From NCBI GenBank assembly GCA_947374125.1, contig CANCAR010000192.1, positions 1 to 5,178 on the forward strand: DNA of 5,178 bases, given 5' to 3'. The notes under the pieces are model-generated. The model saw only the letters and a list, made by a program, of their open reading frames with translations. It was not told the origin of the DNA and ran no database searches. This DNA is from Hyphomicrobiales bacterium. Lineage in GTDB: Bacteria; Pseudomonadota; Alphaproteobacteria; Rhizobiales; Beijerinckiaceae. Made by a program: the position numbers and the translations under genes. Position 1 is the first letter of the stretch. Every line of letters begins with the position of its first letter. Below, one piece after another: positions 1 through 5,157 of the stretch.

Positions 1-1338
1 GGTGAGGATGAGGAAAGCCGTCGCCTGCCGCCGATGAAGGAAGGCGAATCGCTGAGAAAGCGCGCCATTACTGCCGATCAACATTTCACTGAGCCACCGC
101 CCCGCTTCTCGGAGGCTTCGCTCGTGAAGCGGATGGAAGAGCTGGGCATTGGTCGCCCTTCGACCTATGCGTCGACCTTGGCCGTGCTGAAAGAGCGCGA
201 ATATATTCGGATTGAGAAAAAGCGGCTGCATGCGGAAGACAAAGGCATGCTGGTGACCGGCTTTCTTGAAAGCTTCTTTGCAAAATATGTCGAATATGAT
301 TTCACCGCGGCGCTCGAAGGTGATCTCGACCGGATTTCGAACAGTGAAATTGGCTGGAAAGAGGTTTTGCGTCTCTTCTGGAAAGAGTTTGCGGCCGCCA
401 TTGAAGACACGACGGAACTTGACCGCACCAAAGTGATTGACGCGCTCAATGAAAACATGGGCGCGCATATTTTCCCAGCGCGTGGCGATGGCGTTGATCC
501 ACGCGCCTGCCCATCCTGTGGCACGGGCAGGATCTCCTTGAAGCTTGGCAAATTCGGTGCCTTTATCGGGTGCTCGAACTACCCGGAATGCCGTTACACC
601 AAGCAATTAGGTGCGGCAGAGGGAGGCGAAGCTGCTGAGGGGCAAAACGGCAGCACGGGTCCTCGCGTGCTCGGCAAAGACCCAATAACCGGCGAGGATA
701 TAACCGTACGCGATGGCCGCTTCGGGCCCTATGTCCAGCTGGGCGATGCGGAGAAGGCAAAGCGCCAGAGTTTACCCAAAGGGACGAGCGCAGGCAGCGT
801 CGACCTTGAATTAGCGATCAAACTGTTATCCCTGCCGCGGGAGGTCGCGAAGCACCCGACATCGGGCGAGCCGATTTTGGCGAGCATTGGCCGATACGGC
901 CCCTATGTTCAGCACGGAAAGACCTACGCCAATCTTTCGGCGCAGGACGATGTGCTCGATATCGGTGCTAATCGTGCGATCGATCTCATCATCGCCAAAG
1001 AATCGGGCACGGGTGGTTCGCGCTTCGGCCGGGCGGCGGCGGCACCAGGTCGGATTGTCGGTACGCATCCTGCAGGCGGCGATATCTCGGCAAAAGACGG
1101 CCGCTATGGTCCCTATGTCAGCTGGAACGGCATCAATGCAACGCTGCCTAAAGGCATGGCACCGGATGCTGTCACGATCGAAGAGGCCGTAGCCCTACTG
1201 GCAGCCCGAGCCGCAGCTGCACCTTCGAAAAAGACGGTGGCTAAGAAGTCGTCCGCTGTTAAGAAGCCAACCACCAAGAAACCAGCTGCAAAAAAAGCGA
1301 CGGCGAAGAAGCCCGCAGCAAAAAAAGCGGCAAAATAA
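1..1338 (+). CDS. topA: DNA topoisomerase I, C-terminal part (5' end outside window)
   Basis: Type IA topoisomerase that relaxes negatively supercoiled DNA by passing a strand through a transient single-strand break. The frame is open from base 1, so these 445 residues are the C-terminal portion; the active-site tyrosine region lies upstream of the window. Seen here: the conserved FTEPPPRFSEASLVKRMEEL and GIGRPSTYASTL blocks (about residues 30-60), one C4 zinc ribbon (Cys170, Cys173, Cys191, Cys197, with FIGCSNYPEC), then three C-terminal repeats each containing GR[FY]GPYV (residues about 239, 297 and 367), and a Lys/Ala-rich tail from about residue 409 with many KK pairs ending at TAA. A single zinc ribbon followed by GRxGPYV repeats and a basic tail is the usual alphaproteobacterial form, as I recall it. 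The tail probably binds DNA. In many Hyphomicrobiales topA is followed by rnr; here it is followed by phage-like DNA. Confidence 0.97.
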   Translation, partial: GEDEESRRLPPMKEGESLRKRAITADQHFTEPPPRFSEASLVKRMEELGIGRPSTYASTLAVLKEREYIRIEKKRLHAEDKGMLVTGFLESFFAKYVEYDFTAALEGDLDRISNSEIGWKEVLRLFWKEFAAAIEDTTELDRTKVIDALNENMGAHIFPARGDGVDPRACPSCGTGRISLKLGKFGAFIGCSNYPECRYTKQLGAAEGGEAAEGQNGSTGPRVLGKDPITGEDITVRDGRFGPYVQLGDAEKAKRQSLPKGTSAGSVDLELAIKLLSLPREVAKHPTSGEPILASIGRYGPYVQHGKTYANLSAQDDVLDIGANRAIDLIIAKESGTGGSRFGRAAAAPGRIVGTHPAGGDISAKDGRYGPYVSWNGINATLPKGMAPDAVTIEEAVALLAARAAAAPSKKTVAKKSSAVKKPTTKKPAAKKATAKKPAAKKAAK

Positions 1339-1339
1339 C

Positions 1340-1744
1340 TTGCTTGAGAAGCCGCTAACGTACGTCAACGGAACCGACTTCAATTCGGCGGATATCTGCG
1401 GTGCGGTCGTCGCGTTTAATACTTGGAGCGGGGTCTATAGCGAATTTGCGATGACGACGATCTCCGGTAGCGAGCTTCGCGGCAATGGCCAAACAGATAC
1501 TGCCTCGGTGAACAGCAATTTCCAAACTATTGGGATGGGCACGAGTGTGGCCTCAGTCGTAACGGGTAACTCGATTGTTAGCGCAAAGGGCTGGGGCGTC
1601 TTTGCTCAGAACGACAATCACGTTTGGACCGGCAATCTCATGGGCGGAACTGCTTCGACATCGCTGGCGAACACTTTGGGCGCACTCAGCACCAACGGCA
1701 CCGGCACCGCGAATGGTGTTTATACCGGCAATAAGACTTCCTAA
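1340..1744 (+). pseudogene. 5'-truncated right-handed beta-helix (tail-spike-like) protein fragment
   Basis: About 134 codons, rich in Gly, Asn, Thr and Ser, with short rungs such as VVTGNSIVSAKGWGVFAQND and TWTGN-type turns (here VWTGNLMGG) and TISGSELRGNGQT. This is the look of the last coils of a right-handed parallel beta-helix, the fold of pectate lyases and many phage tail spikes. The only upstream start is TTG at 1340, one base after the topA stop, with no ribosome binding site because that stretch is the topA tail. A complete beta-helix protein would be several hundred residues, so this is most likely the C-terminal end of a larger gene whose front was deleted. Its stop (TAA, 1742-1744) overlaps the stop of the convergent acyltransferase gene. 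Phage origin is inferred from the neighbours; a host surface protein is the alternative. I do not recognise a specific family. Confidence 0.55.
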
Positions 1745-2838
1745 CTGTTAGAAGAGGCCCGCTCGCGAAAGTGAACGGTCGGAAACAGCTTCCGGCCAAG
1801 ATCGATTGAGGGAGCTTCGACCAACACATGGACGGCCCATGCCAGGAGGACGGCTGAAAACGCGGTCAGCAGCAAGGTCGCCCATGACGGGATTCCAATT
1901 GCAAGCATGACAGTCATCAATGTGTATCCGACCAAGGCGTGCAGGACGTAGAGCGGATAACTGACCTGCGCCAGAAATTTTACGATCCTCGTTTCCGGAA
2001 GAAATTTAGAGAGCGCCATACATCCACAGAAGATGAAGACGGCCAGCGCATAGTTCGGGGCGATGATTGAAATCAATGGCGGGTTGCCGGGTAGAAAGTA
2101 AGCAGCGCAGCCGATGGAAACAGCGGCCAAGCCGGTTGCTAGTGCGCTTTGAAGCCCTCTGAAATAGAAGTTAAACGCAACGCCCAAGAACATGAAAATG
2201 AGGTAAGGCGCGGCCGTGAAAAGCGCGGCCGGTAGATGCTGACTTGCGAAGGCGCAGCAGATGAATATGAGCGCCGGGATCGCGAAAGAAAAAGCAGAGC
2301 CAGCGGCAAGGAGCGGCGCTGCGATCATTGCGATGACGTAGAATTTTACCTCCACCTCAAGCGTCCAAACAATCCCATCGATAGAGGGTATCCCGGTGAT
2401 CTCCCGCATTCCCAAGATCGAATGGATCGCCACTGATCTTGCATCAAATGGTAGCGGGGTTTCGAAAAAATATGAGCTGATCGCCAAGGTCGCAACGCCA
2501 ATTCCGAAACCGACGAAATAGACCGGCCACAGTCTAAAGATTCGGCCGACTAGAAATTGCAGCCTGTTTTGTCTGACGAACGCGAACGGGATGACAAACC
2601 CGCTAATTAGGAAGAACAGCGCGACGCCAAGAGGCCCAAGATTGAACGGGATGACGGACAGCGTGATCCATGAGGCGATGGTCGGTGTATCGACCGCTGA
2701 GGAAACGACAGGCAGTCCTGTCAGAGTAGAAATCGCGTCTCGGGCGAACCAATACGAACCTGCGTAATGGGCGACCAGCACCATTAGGGCTGCGATCCCT
2801 CGCAGCGAATTAGCGAACGCGACCCTCTCTTGATTCAT
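1741..2838 (-). CDS. Membrane O-acyltransferase, acyltransferase 3 (OafA-like) family
   Basis: A 365-residue polytopic inner-membrane protein with about ten hydrophobic segments. Family motifs are visible in order: SLRGIAALMVLVAHYAG near the N-terminus (Arg13 and His24, the paired Arg/His of the family), GVALFFLISGF (about 71-81), GRIFRLWPVYF with Arg99, Arg102 and Pro105, VWTLEVEVKFYV (about 157-168), SYPLYVLHALVGY in the last third, and VEAPS near the end. Members transfer acyl groups, usually acetyl, to sugars of O-antigen, exopolysaccharide, Nod factors or peptidoglycan. The substrate cannot be read from the sequence. The ATG at 2838 is preceded by AAGGGGCGGGAA, a good ribosome binding site. 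Length fits a stand-alone transferase without an SGNH domain. The gene lies opposite to both flanking phage-like genes and its stop overlaps theirs on the left, which fits an independently expressed lysogenic-conversion gene; that role is inferred. Confidence 0.93.
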   Translation of the reverse strand: MNQERVAFANSLRGIAALMVLVAHYAGSYWFARDAISTLTGLPVVSSAVDTPTIASWITLSVIPFNLGPLGVALFFLISGFVIPFAFVRQNRLQFLVGRIFRLWPVYFVGFGIGVATLAISSYFFETPLPFDARSVAIHSILGMREITGIPSIDGIVWTLEVEVKFYVIAMIAAPLLAAGSAFSFAIPALIFICCAFASQHLPAALFTAAPYLIFMFLGVAFNFYFRGLQSALATGLAAVSIGCAAYFLPGNPPLISIIAPNYALAVFIFCGCMALSKFLPETRIVKFLAQVSYPLYVLHALVGYTLMTVMLAIGIPSWATLLLTAFSAVLLAWAVHVLVEAPSIDLGRKLFPTVHFRERASSNS

Positions 2839-2857
2839 TTCCCGCCCCTTTGCCGGA

Positions 2858-2886
2858 ACCTTATGTCACCGGAGCGGCGTAAACAA
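2858..2886 (-). promoter_or_regulatory. Weak candidate promoter for the acyltransferase gene
   Basis: On the minus strand TTGTTT (2886-2881) lies 17 bases before TAAGGT (2863-2858), about 20 bases upstream of the acyltransferase ATG. The -35 agrees at TTG and the spacing is ideal, but the -10 is poor. A separate promoter is expected because nothing else on this strand precedes the gene nearby, but this exact site is only a guess. Confidence 0.2.
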
Positions 2887-2888
2887 CC

Positions 2889-3080
2889 ATTATCATCCGC
2901 ATTTTTCTCCGATACGTCGCCGCGCTCCTGGTAGCGCGTGGCGTTCTGTCTCCTGAATCCAGCGACTTCTATTCCGACCCCGACATTATCGAGGGGTTGG
3001 AGGTTTTCCTTGGCGCGGCAATCGGCGTCGCCGTCGAGGCGTGGTACTGGCTCGCGCGCCGGTTCGGGTGGGAAACATGA
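2889..3080 (+). CDS. Small phage holin-like protein (Pam3-gp28 type), non-ATG start
   Basis: A 63-codon frame ending in TGA at 3078-3080, overlapping the ATG of the next gene as ATGA. The protein has a hydrophobic N-terminal segment (RIFLRYVAALLVARGVLSPE, residues 4-23), an acidic turn (SDPDIIEG, 29-36), a second hydrophobic/amphipathic segment (VFLGAAIGVAVEAWYWLA, 39-56) and the end RRFGWET. This pattern matches small holin-type proteins of phages of alphaproteobacteria, annotated as Pam3-gp28 family putative holins, by memory. The frame is closed upstream by TAA at 2880-2882 and holds no ATG, GTG or usable TTG before the conserved part; ATT at 2889 (or ATC at 2892/2895) would be the start. 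GGAG at 2871-2874 is 14 bases upstream, rather far. The gene may use a rare start, or may have lost its start by mutation. Presumed role: membrane permeabilisation for release of endolysin. Confidence 0.6.
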   Translation: MIIRIFLRYVAALLVARGVLSPESSDFYSDPDIIEGLEVFLGAAIGVAVEAWYWLARRFGWET

Positions 3081-3475
3081 GCCTCATCGCGGACATCGTA
3101 AGCGGTGGCCTTACGGCTCTGACGGGCGGCCTGGAGCGGGCCTACATCGCGAAGCTCAACGCAAGGAACGATGCGGAGCGGCTAGAGGCCGAAAAGCAAA
3201 TCAAGTTCTTTGAGGGGCAAATCTCGCTCGCTCAGACGGCGGCGGCCAATGACAAATGGTGGTCAACGCGCGAACTGATCGGAAAGTGCGCGCTGATCTA
3301 TGTGTTCAAAATCGTGGTGTGGGATACAGTTCTCAAGCTCGGCGTGACACCCGATCCCGGCCCGCAAGTCACCGGGATCGTCATGATCGTGATCGCCTTC
3401 TACTTCGGAAGCAAGGCGGTCACTGATATTGGGGCGAAGCTGCTGGCTGCTTTGACGGCACGGCGCGGCGAATAG
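3077..3475 (+). CDS. Holin, three-TM / gene-transfer-release type
   Basis: 132 residues from the ATG at 3077. This start is preferred over the in-frame GTG at 3041 because it overlaps the previous stop (ATGA) and follows GGGTGGGAAAC. Layout: an N-terminal Gly-rich amphipathic stretch (1-20), a charged helical and probably coiled-coil part (about 20-58), the conserved NDKWWSTRELIG block (58-69), then hydrophobic segments at about 68-89 (LIGKCALIYVFKIVVWD) and 98-112 (VTGIVMIVIAFYFGSKAVTD onward). This matches the 3TM holin family associated with gene transfer agent release and with temperate phages of alphaproteobacteria. It would sit in the inner membrane and allow lysis. The tight overlap with the preceding small gene suggests translational coupling. 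No endolysin gene accompanies it in the window. The gene looks intact, so function could persist, but its context suggests a decayed prophage. Confidence 0.85.
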   Translation: MSLIADIVSGGLTALTGGLERAYIAKLNARNDAERLEAEKQIKFFEGQISLAQTAAANDKWWSTRELIGKCALIYVFKIVVWDTVLKLGVTPDPGPQVTGIVMIVIAFYFGSKAVTDIGAKLLAALTARRGE

Positions 3476-3505
3476 CCTTCTGCAAAATCTCGCCACGCTG
3501 GAGGG

Positions 3506-3539
3506 AGCCCTTGTCATGAAGAATGGCGAGGGCTTTTTT
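3506..3539 (+). terminator. Intrinsic terminator after the holin genes
   Basis: A 12-bp stem pairs 3506-3517 (AGCCCTTGTCAT) with 3523-3534 (ATGGCGAGGGCT), with loop GAAGA, followed by a run of T to 3539. Two of the pairs are G-U in the plus-strand RNA and become mismatches (A opposite C) in the minus-strand RNA, so the structure is built for plus-strand transcripts. It lies 30 bases after the holin stop and would end the phage-derived transcript before the convergent host genes. Confidence 0.9.
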
Positions 3540-3607
3540 CGGTGGCATGTAGGATCGATGGATTTAAGGCGTTGCGATCGGAGCTAATTGATAAGGGAGT
3601 GGTTTGG

Positions 3608-4087
3608 CTATTTCGGAAACAGGGAATGCTTCACGCGCCCGCCGGGCTTGATGCCGTATTTTGCGGCTAACCCGGCATTGATTTCCAAAACCGCCCGGAT
3701 GGGCTCGCCCGACGATAAAACGCGGGTAGAGTAGGGCTCTGCATCGGCTGTTATCCGCGCAATTGTTCCATCCTCGCGGATAAAAATCATATCAAGCGGG
3801 ATCAGCGTATCCTTCATCCACATTTGGATAGGGCGGGTTTCGCCGAAATCGAACAACATGCCGCGCATTTCCGGTAAATAAGGCCTAAACATCAAACCGC
3901 GCTCGCGCTCGGCCTCGGTCCGCATGATTTCGCTGCTAAACACAACCGGCCCGGAGGCCGTCTCAAGGGCGACAGGCTCAAGAACGCCATCGGCTTGAAC
4001 AACGACCGGAGTGAATAATAACGCAAATGCCGCTGCAACCCATGCAACGGAAATTAAACGCGAGAGAAAGGCTATCCGTTTATGCAT
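3608..4087 (-). CDS. Secreted DUF192 family protein
   Basis: 159 residues from the ATG at 4087. The N-terminus is a clear signal peptide: MHKR, a hydrophobic core (residues 5-30) and a VQA-DG cleavage site after about residue 32, so the mature protein is periplasmic or membrane-associated. The body carries the DUF192 signature in order: ERERGLMFRPYLPEMRGMLF (about 60-79), PIQMWMKDTLIPLDMIFI (86-103), then DGTIARI and a C-terminal LEINAGLAAKYGIKPGGRV block. The usual WMKNT is WMKDT here. The molecular function of the family is not known. The start is chosen because GAAGGA lies just upstream (gap of 3 bases, slightly short) and because it puts the basic residues at the head of the signal peptide; a TTG at 4123 would add 12 residues and overlap the upstream stop. 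It lies 32 bases downstream of the cold-shock gene, same strand, and is probably co-transcribed with it. Confidence 0.92.
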   Translation of the reverse strand: MHKRIAFLSRLISVAWVAAAFALLFTPVVVQADGVLEPVALETASGPVVFSSEIMRTEAERERGLMFRPYLPEMRGMLFDFGETRPIQMWMKDTLIPLDMIFIREDGTIARITADAEPYSTRVLSSGEPIRAVLEINAGLAAKYGIKPGGRVKHSLFPK

Positions 4088-4119
4088 GCTTCCTTCATGC
4101 CGCAGCATGTGCCGCCGGG

Positions 4120-4701
4120 TCAATGCGAAACCGGCGGACCTTCACCATCTACAACGCGGATTTCAGACGCCATCAAGCCCTTGGCTCCGGGACCATAGCG
4201 CACCATTAATTCCTGATCCGGACGAACCTCAGCCAAGCCGTAGCGGCGCATCACTTCCATATGAAGGAAGATATCAGGCTTGCCCTCGCCCTCACTGGCG
4301 AAACCAAATCCTCGTAACCGGTTGAACCACTTCACTTTTACTTTGACCATAGGACTTGTCGGCATCACCGCCACATGGGTGCGCGGGGTCGGTAATTGAG
4401 ATGGATGAACCGCAGTCGACAAATCCATGGAAATAATACGAAGCACTTGCCAGCCACGCCGCCCCGCGACAGCCTCAAAAACCAGCCGAGCTCCTTCATA
4501 GGCGACACGAAAACCGTCACGTTGCAAACAGGTTACATGCAGCAAGATATCAGGACCGCCACCATCAGGAACAACGAAACCGAACCCTTTGGCGACGTCA
4601 AACCACTTAATGGCTCCGACAAGTGACACGGGTGTTGTCAAAACAGACGCGCCGGACAAATCCGCCTGATCCTCTAGGCCACTCTGCACATAACGATCCA
4701 T
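4120..4701 (-). CDS. Tandem cold-shock-domain protein
   Basis: 193 residues from the ATG at 4701. Two cold-shock domains are visible. The first (about 27-93) has GAIKWFDVAKGFGFVVPD (RNP1 KGFGFV) and DILLHV (RNP2). The second (about 119-187) has VKVKWFNRLRGFGFASEGEG (RNP1-like RGFGFA) and DIFLHM. They are joined by a Pro/Ser/Thr linker (about 94-118), and there is a polar N-terminal extension. Such OB-fold domains bind single-stranded RNA and DNA and act as RNA chaperones or antiterminators; two-domain forms about 190-200 residues long are typical of alphaproteobacteria. The aromatic and basic nucleic-acid-binding residues are retained in both domains, so both probably bind. The ATG at 4701 is preceded by AAGGGAG at 10 bases; the in-frame GTG at 4725 lacks a good site. 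Followed closely by the DUF192 gene. Upstream is a long AT-rich leader, which may hold regulation of the transcript. Confidence 0.95.
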   Translation of the reverse strand: MDRYVQSGLEDQADLSGASVLTTPVSLVGAIKWFDVAKGFGFVVPDGGGPDILLHVTCLQRDGFRVAYEGARLVFEAVAGRRGWQVLRIISMDLSTAVHPSQLPTPRTHVAVMPTSPMVKVKVKWFNRLRGFGFASEGEGKPDIFLHMEVMRRYGLAEVRPDQELMVRYGPGAKGLMASEIRVVDGEGPPVSH

Positions 4702-4711
4702 ACTCTTCAAA

Positions 4712-4718
4712 CTCCCTT
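4712..4718 (-). promoter_or_regulatory. Ribosome binding site of the cold-shock gene
   Basis: The minus strand reads AAGGGAG here, 10 bases before the ATG at 4701. It decides between the ATG and the upstream GTG at 4725, since the GTG would have this site inside its own coding sequence. Confidence 0.6.
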
Positions 4719-4747
4719 CAACCACCGCGACTCACACAAACCAATGC

Positions 4748-4763
4748 AAATTACGCTACGTTA
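4748..4763 (+). repeat. 16-bp direct repeat, copy 1
   Basis: AAATTACGCTACGTTA, identical to 4945-4960. The core ACG-CTA-CGT is an imperfect palindrome. It lies 47 bases upstream of the cold-shock ATG, so it could be in its promoter or 5' leader. Confidence 0.85.
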
Positions 4764-4803
4764 TTTTTTTTAATATTAGCAACATTCAATCTGAATTTAA
4801 ATG

Positions 4804-4811
4804 TGTAGCGT
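4804..4811 (-). repeat. Inverted core copy of the direct repeat
   Basis: GTAGCGTA on the plus strand is the reverse complement of TACGCTAC, the core of the 16-bp repeat. An 8-bp match alone could be chance; lying between the two perfect copies makes it worth noting. Confidence 0.4.
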
Positions 4812-4813
4812 AC

Positions 4814-4835
4814 TGTTACAAGTTACAGGTTGACA
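4814..4835 (+). repeat. Short tandem GTTACA-type heptamer array
   Basis: The plus strand reads tGTTACA-aGTTACA-gGTTGACA: two exact GTTACA hexamers seven bases apart and a third degenerate unit. It sits about 115-130 bases upstream of the cold-shock start and could be a protein-binding array. It is too short to be certain. Confidence 0.35.
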
Positions 4836-4860
4836 TAATTCTTTATTTTACCAAAAAATT

Positions 4861-4980
4861 GCTCATATAAAAAAATGATTTTTTTAAATAAATAAATATT
4901 TATATAAATAATTATAAAATATAATTTTTTATCATAAAATATAAAAATTACGCTACGTTAAAATTTTATAAAAAAATCAA
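4861..4980. other. Extremely AT-rich island
   Basis: Only 11 of 120 bases are G or C, and five of those belong to the second copy of the 16-bp repeat. Bases 4878-4932 are 55 consecutive A/T bases. It contains A7-TGA-T7 (4869-4885) and a perfect 14-bp palindrome TATTTATATAAATA (4897-4910). Such DNA is expected to be curved, easily melted and attractive to xenogeneic-silencing proteins (in alphaproteobacteria, MucR-like). No coding potential is seen. Confidence 0.85.
4945..4960 (+). repeat. 16-bp direct repeat, copy 2
   Basis: Identical to 4748-4763. The two copies enclose a 181-bp segment (4764-4944). In a region of nearly pure A/T, the intact GC-containing core CGCTACG stands out. Confidence 0.85.
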
Positions 4981-4999
4981 TTGAAAATGTTATTGATTT
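4970..4999 (-). terminator. Possible weak minus-strand terminator
   Basis: AAATCAAT (4974-4981) and ATTGATTT (4992-4999) can form an 8-bp stem with a 10-base loop. Read on the minus strand, the stem runs into seven T. The stem has only one G-C pair, so it would be weak, and A/T runs are common here by composition. It coincides with the stop (4979-4977) of the minus-strand frame entering from the right edge. Confidence 0.25.
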
Positions 5000-5084
5000 G
5001 TTTGGGTGTCTCAATCCGGCGATAAAAGAACAATTGGAAAAAGAAAAAATTTGGAAAAATCCCTGCTCTTTCTGTATTCGAGCA

Positions 5085-5157
5085 CTTAGCCTCAACGCCT
5101 TGGTACATCGGCGTTAATTCCGCTGGCTCTACTATTTGGCACGTCCAAGCGGCTAAG
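5085..5157. other. Nested inverted repeats, possible three-way-junction RNA or binding site
   Basis: CTTAGCC (5085-5091) pairs perfectly with GGCTAAG (5151-5157), enclosing AACGCC (5094-5099) with GGCGTT (5110-5115) and TTGG (5136-5139) with CCAA (5145-5148). Together they could fold as a 73-base three-stem structure on either strand. It has no tRNA T-loop or D-loop consensus, so it is not a tRNA. No known riboswitch consensus is recognised. Chance pairing is possible. Confidence 0.3.

Noticed and set aside
887..1192. Second plus-strand frame of 101 codons inside topA, plus several minus-strand frames opposite topA and the host operon.
   Set aside because: These are shadows of GC-rich coding sequence with no family features.
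1326..1356. AGCGGC/GCCGCT inverted repeat across the topA stop as a terminator.
   Set aside because: The loop is 19 bases and there is no T run after it.
2855..2881. GGAAC followed after 18 bases by CGTA on the plus strand, resembling an EcfG-type general stress promoter.
   Set aside because: The -10 lacks the CGTT consensus, and the downstream gene is a phage holin; a chance match is likely.
2938..3213. Plus-strand frame of 91 codons from GTG 2938.
   Set aside because: It is low-complexity, Arg/Gly-rich and out of frame with the two recognisable holin-type proteins it overlaps.
1339..3607. Attachment-site direct repeats flanking the phage-like segment.
   Set aside because: No convincing shared sequence was found between the topA end and 3476-3607 by eye.
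4087..4123. TTG at 4123 as the start of the DUF192 gene, overlapping the cold-shock stop.
   Set aside because: It has no well-placed ribosome binding site and would put 12 extra residues before a well-formed signal peptide.
4701..4725. GTG at 4725 as the cold-shock gene start.
   Set aside because: It lacks a ribosome binding site, while AAGGGAG fits the ATG at 4701.
4830..4870. TTGACA on the plus strand as a -35 element.
   Set aside because: No acceptable -10 lies at 16-18 bases (the spacing falls on a run of A); TATAAA is 30 bases away. No plus-strand gene follows.
5064..5084. TGCTC/GAGCA inverted repeat as a terminator.
   Set aside because: The stem is only 5 bp with an 11-base loop; the T run on the minus strand is separated by GGGA.
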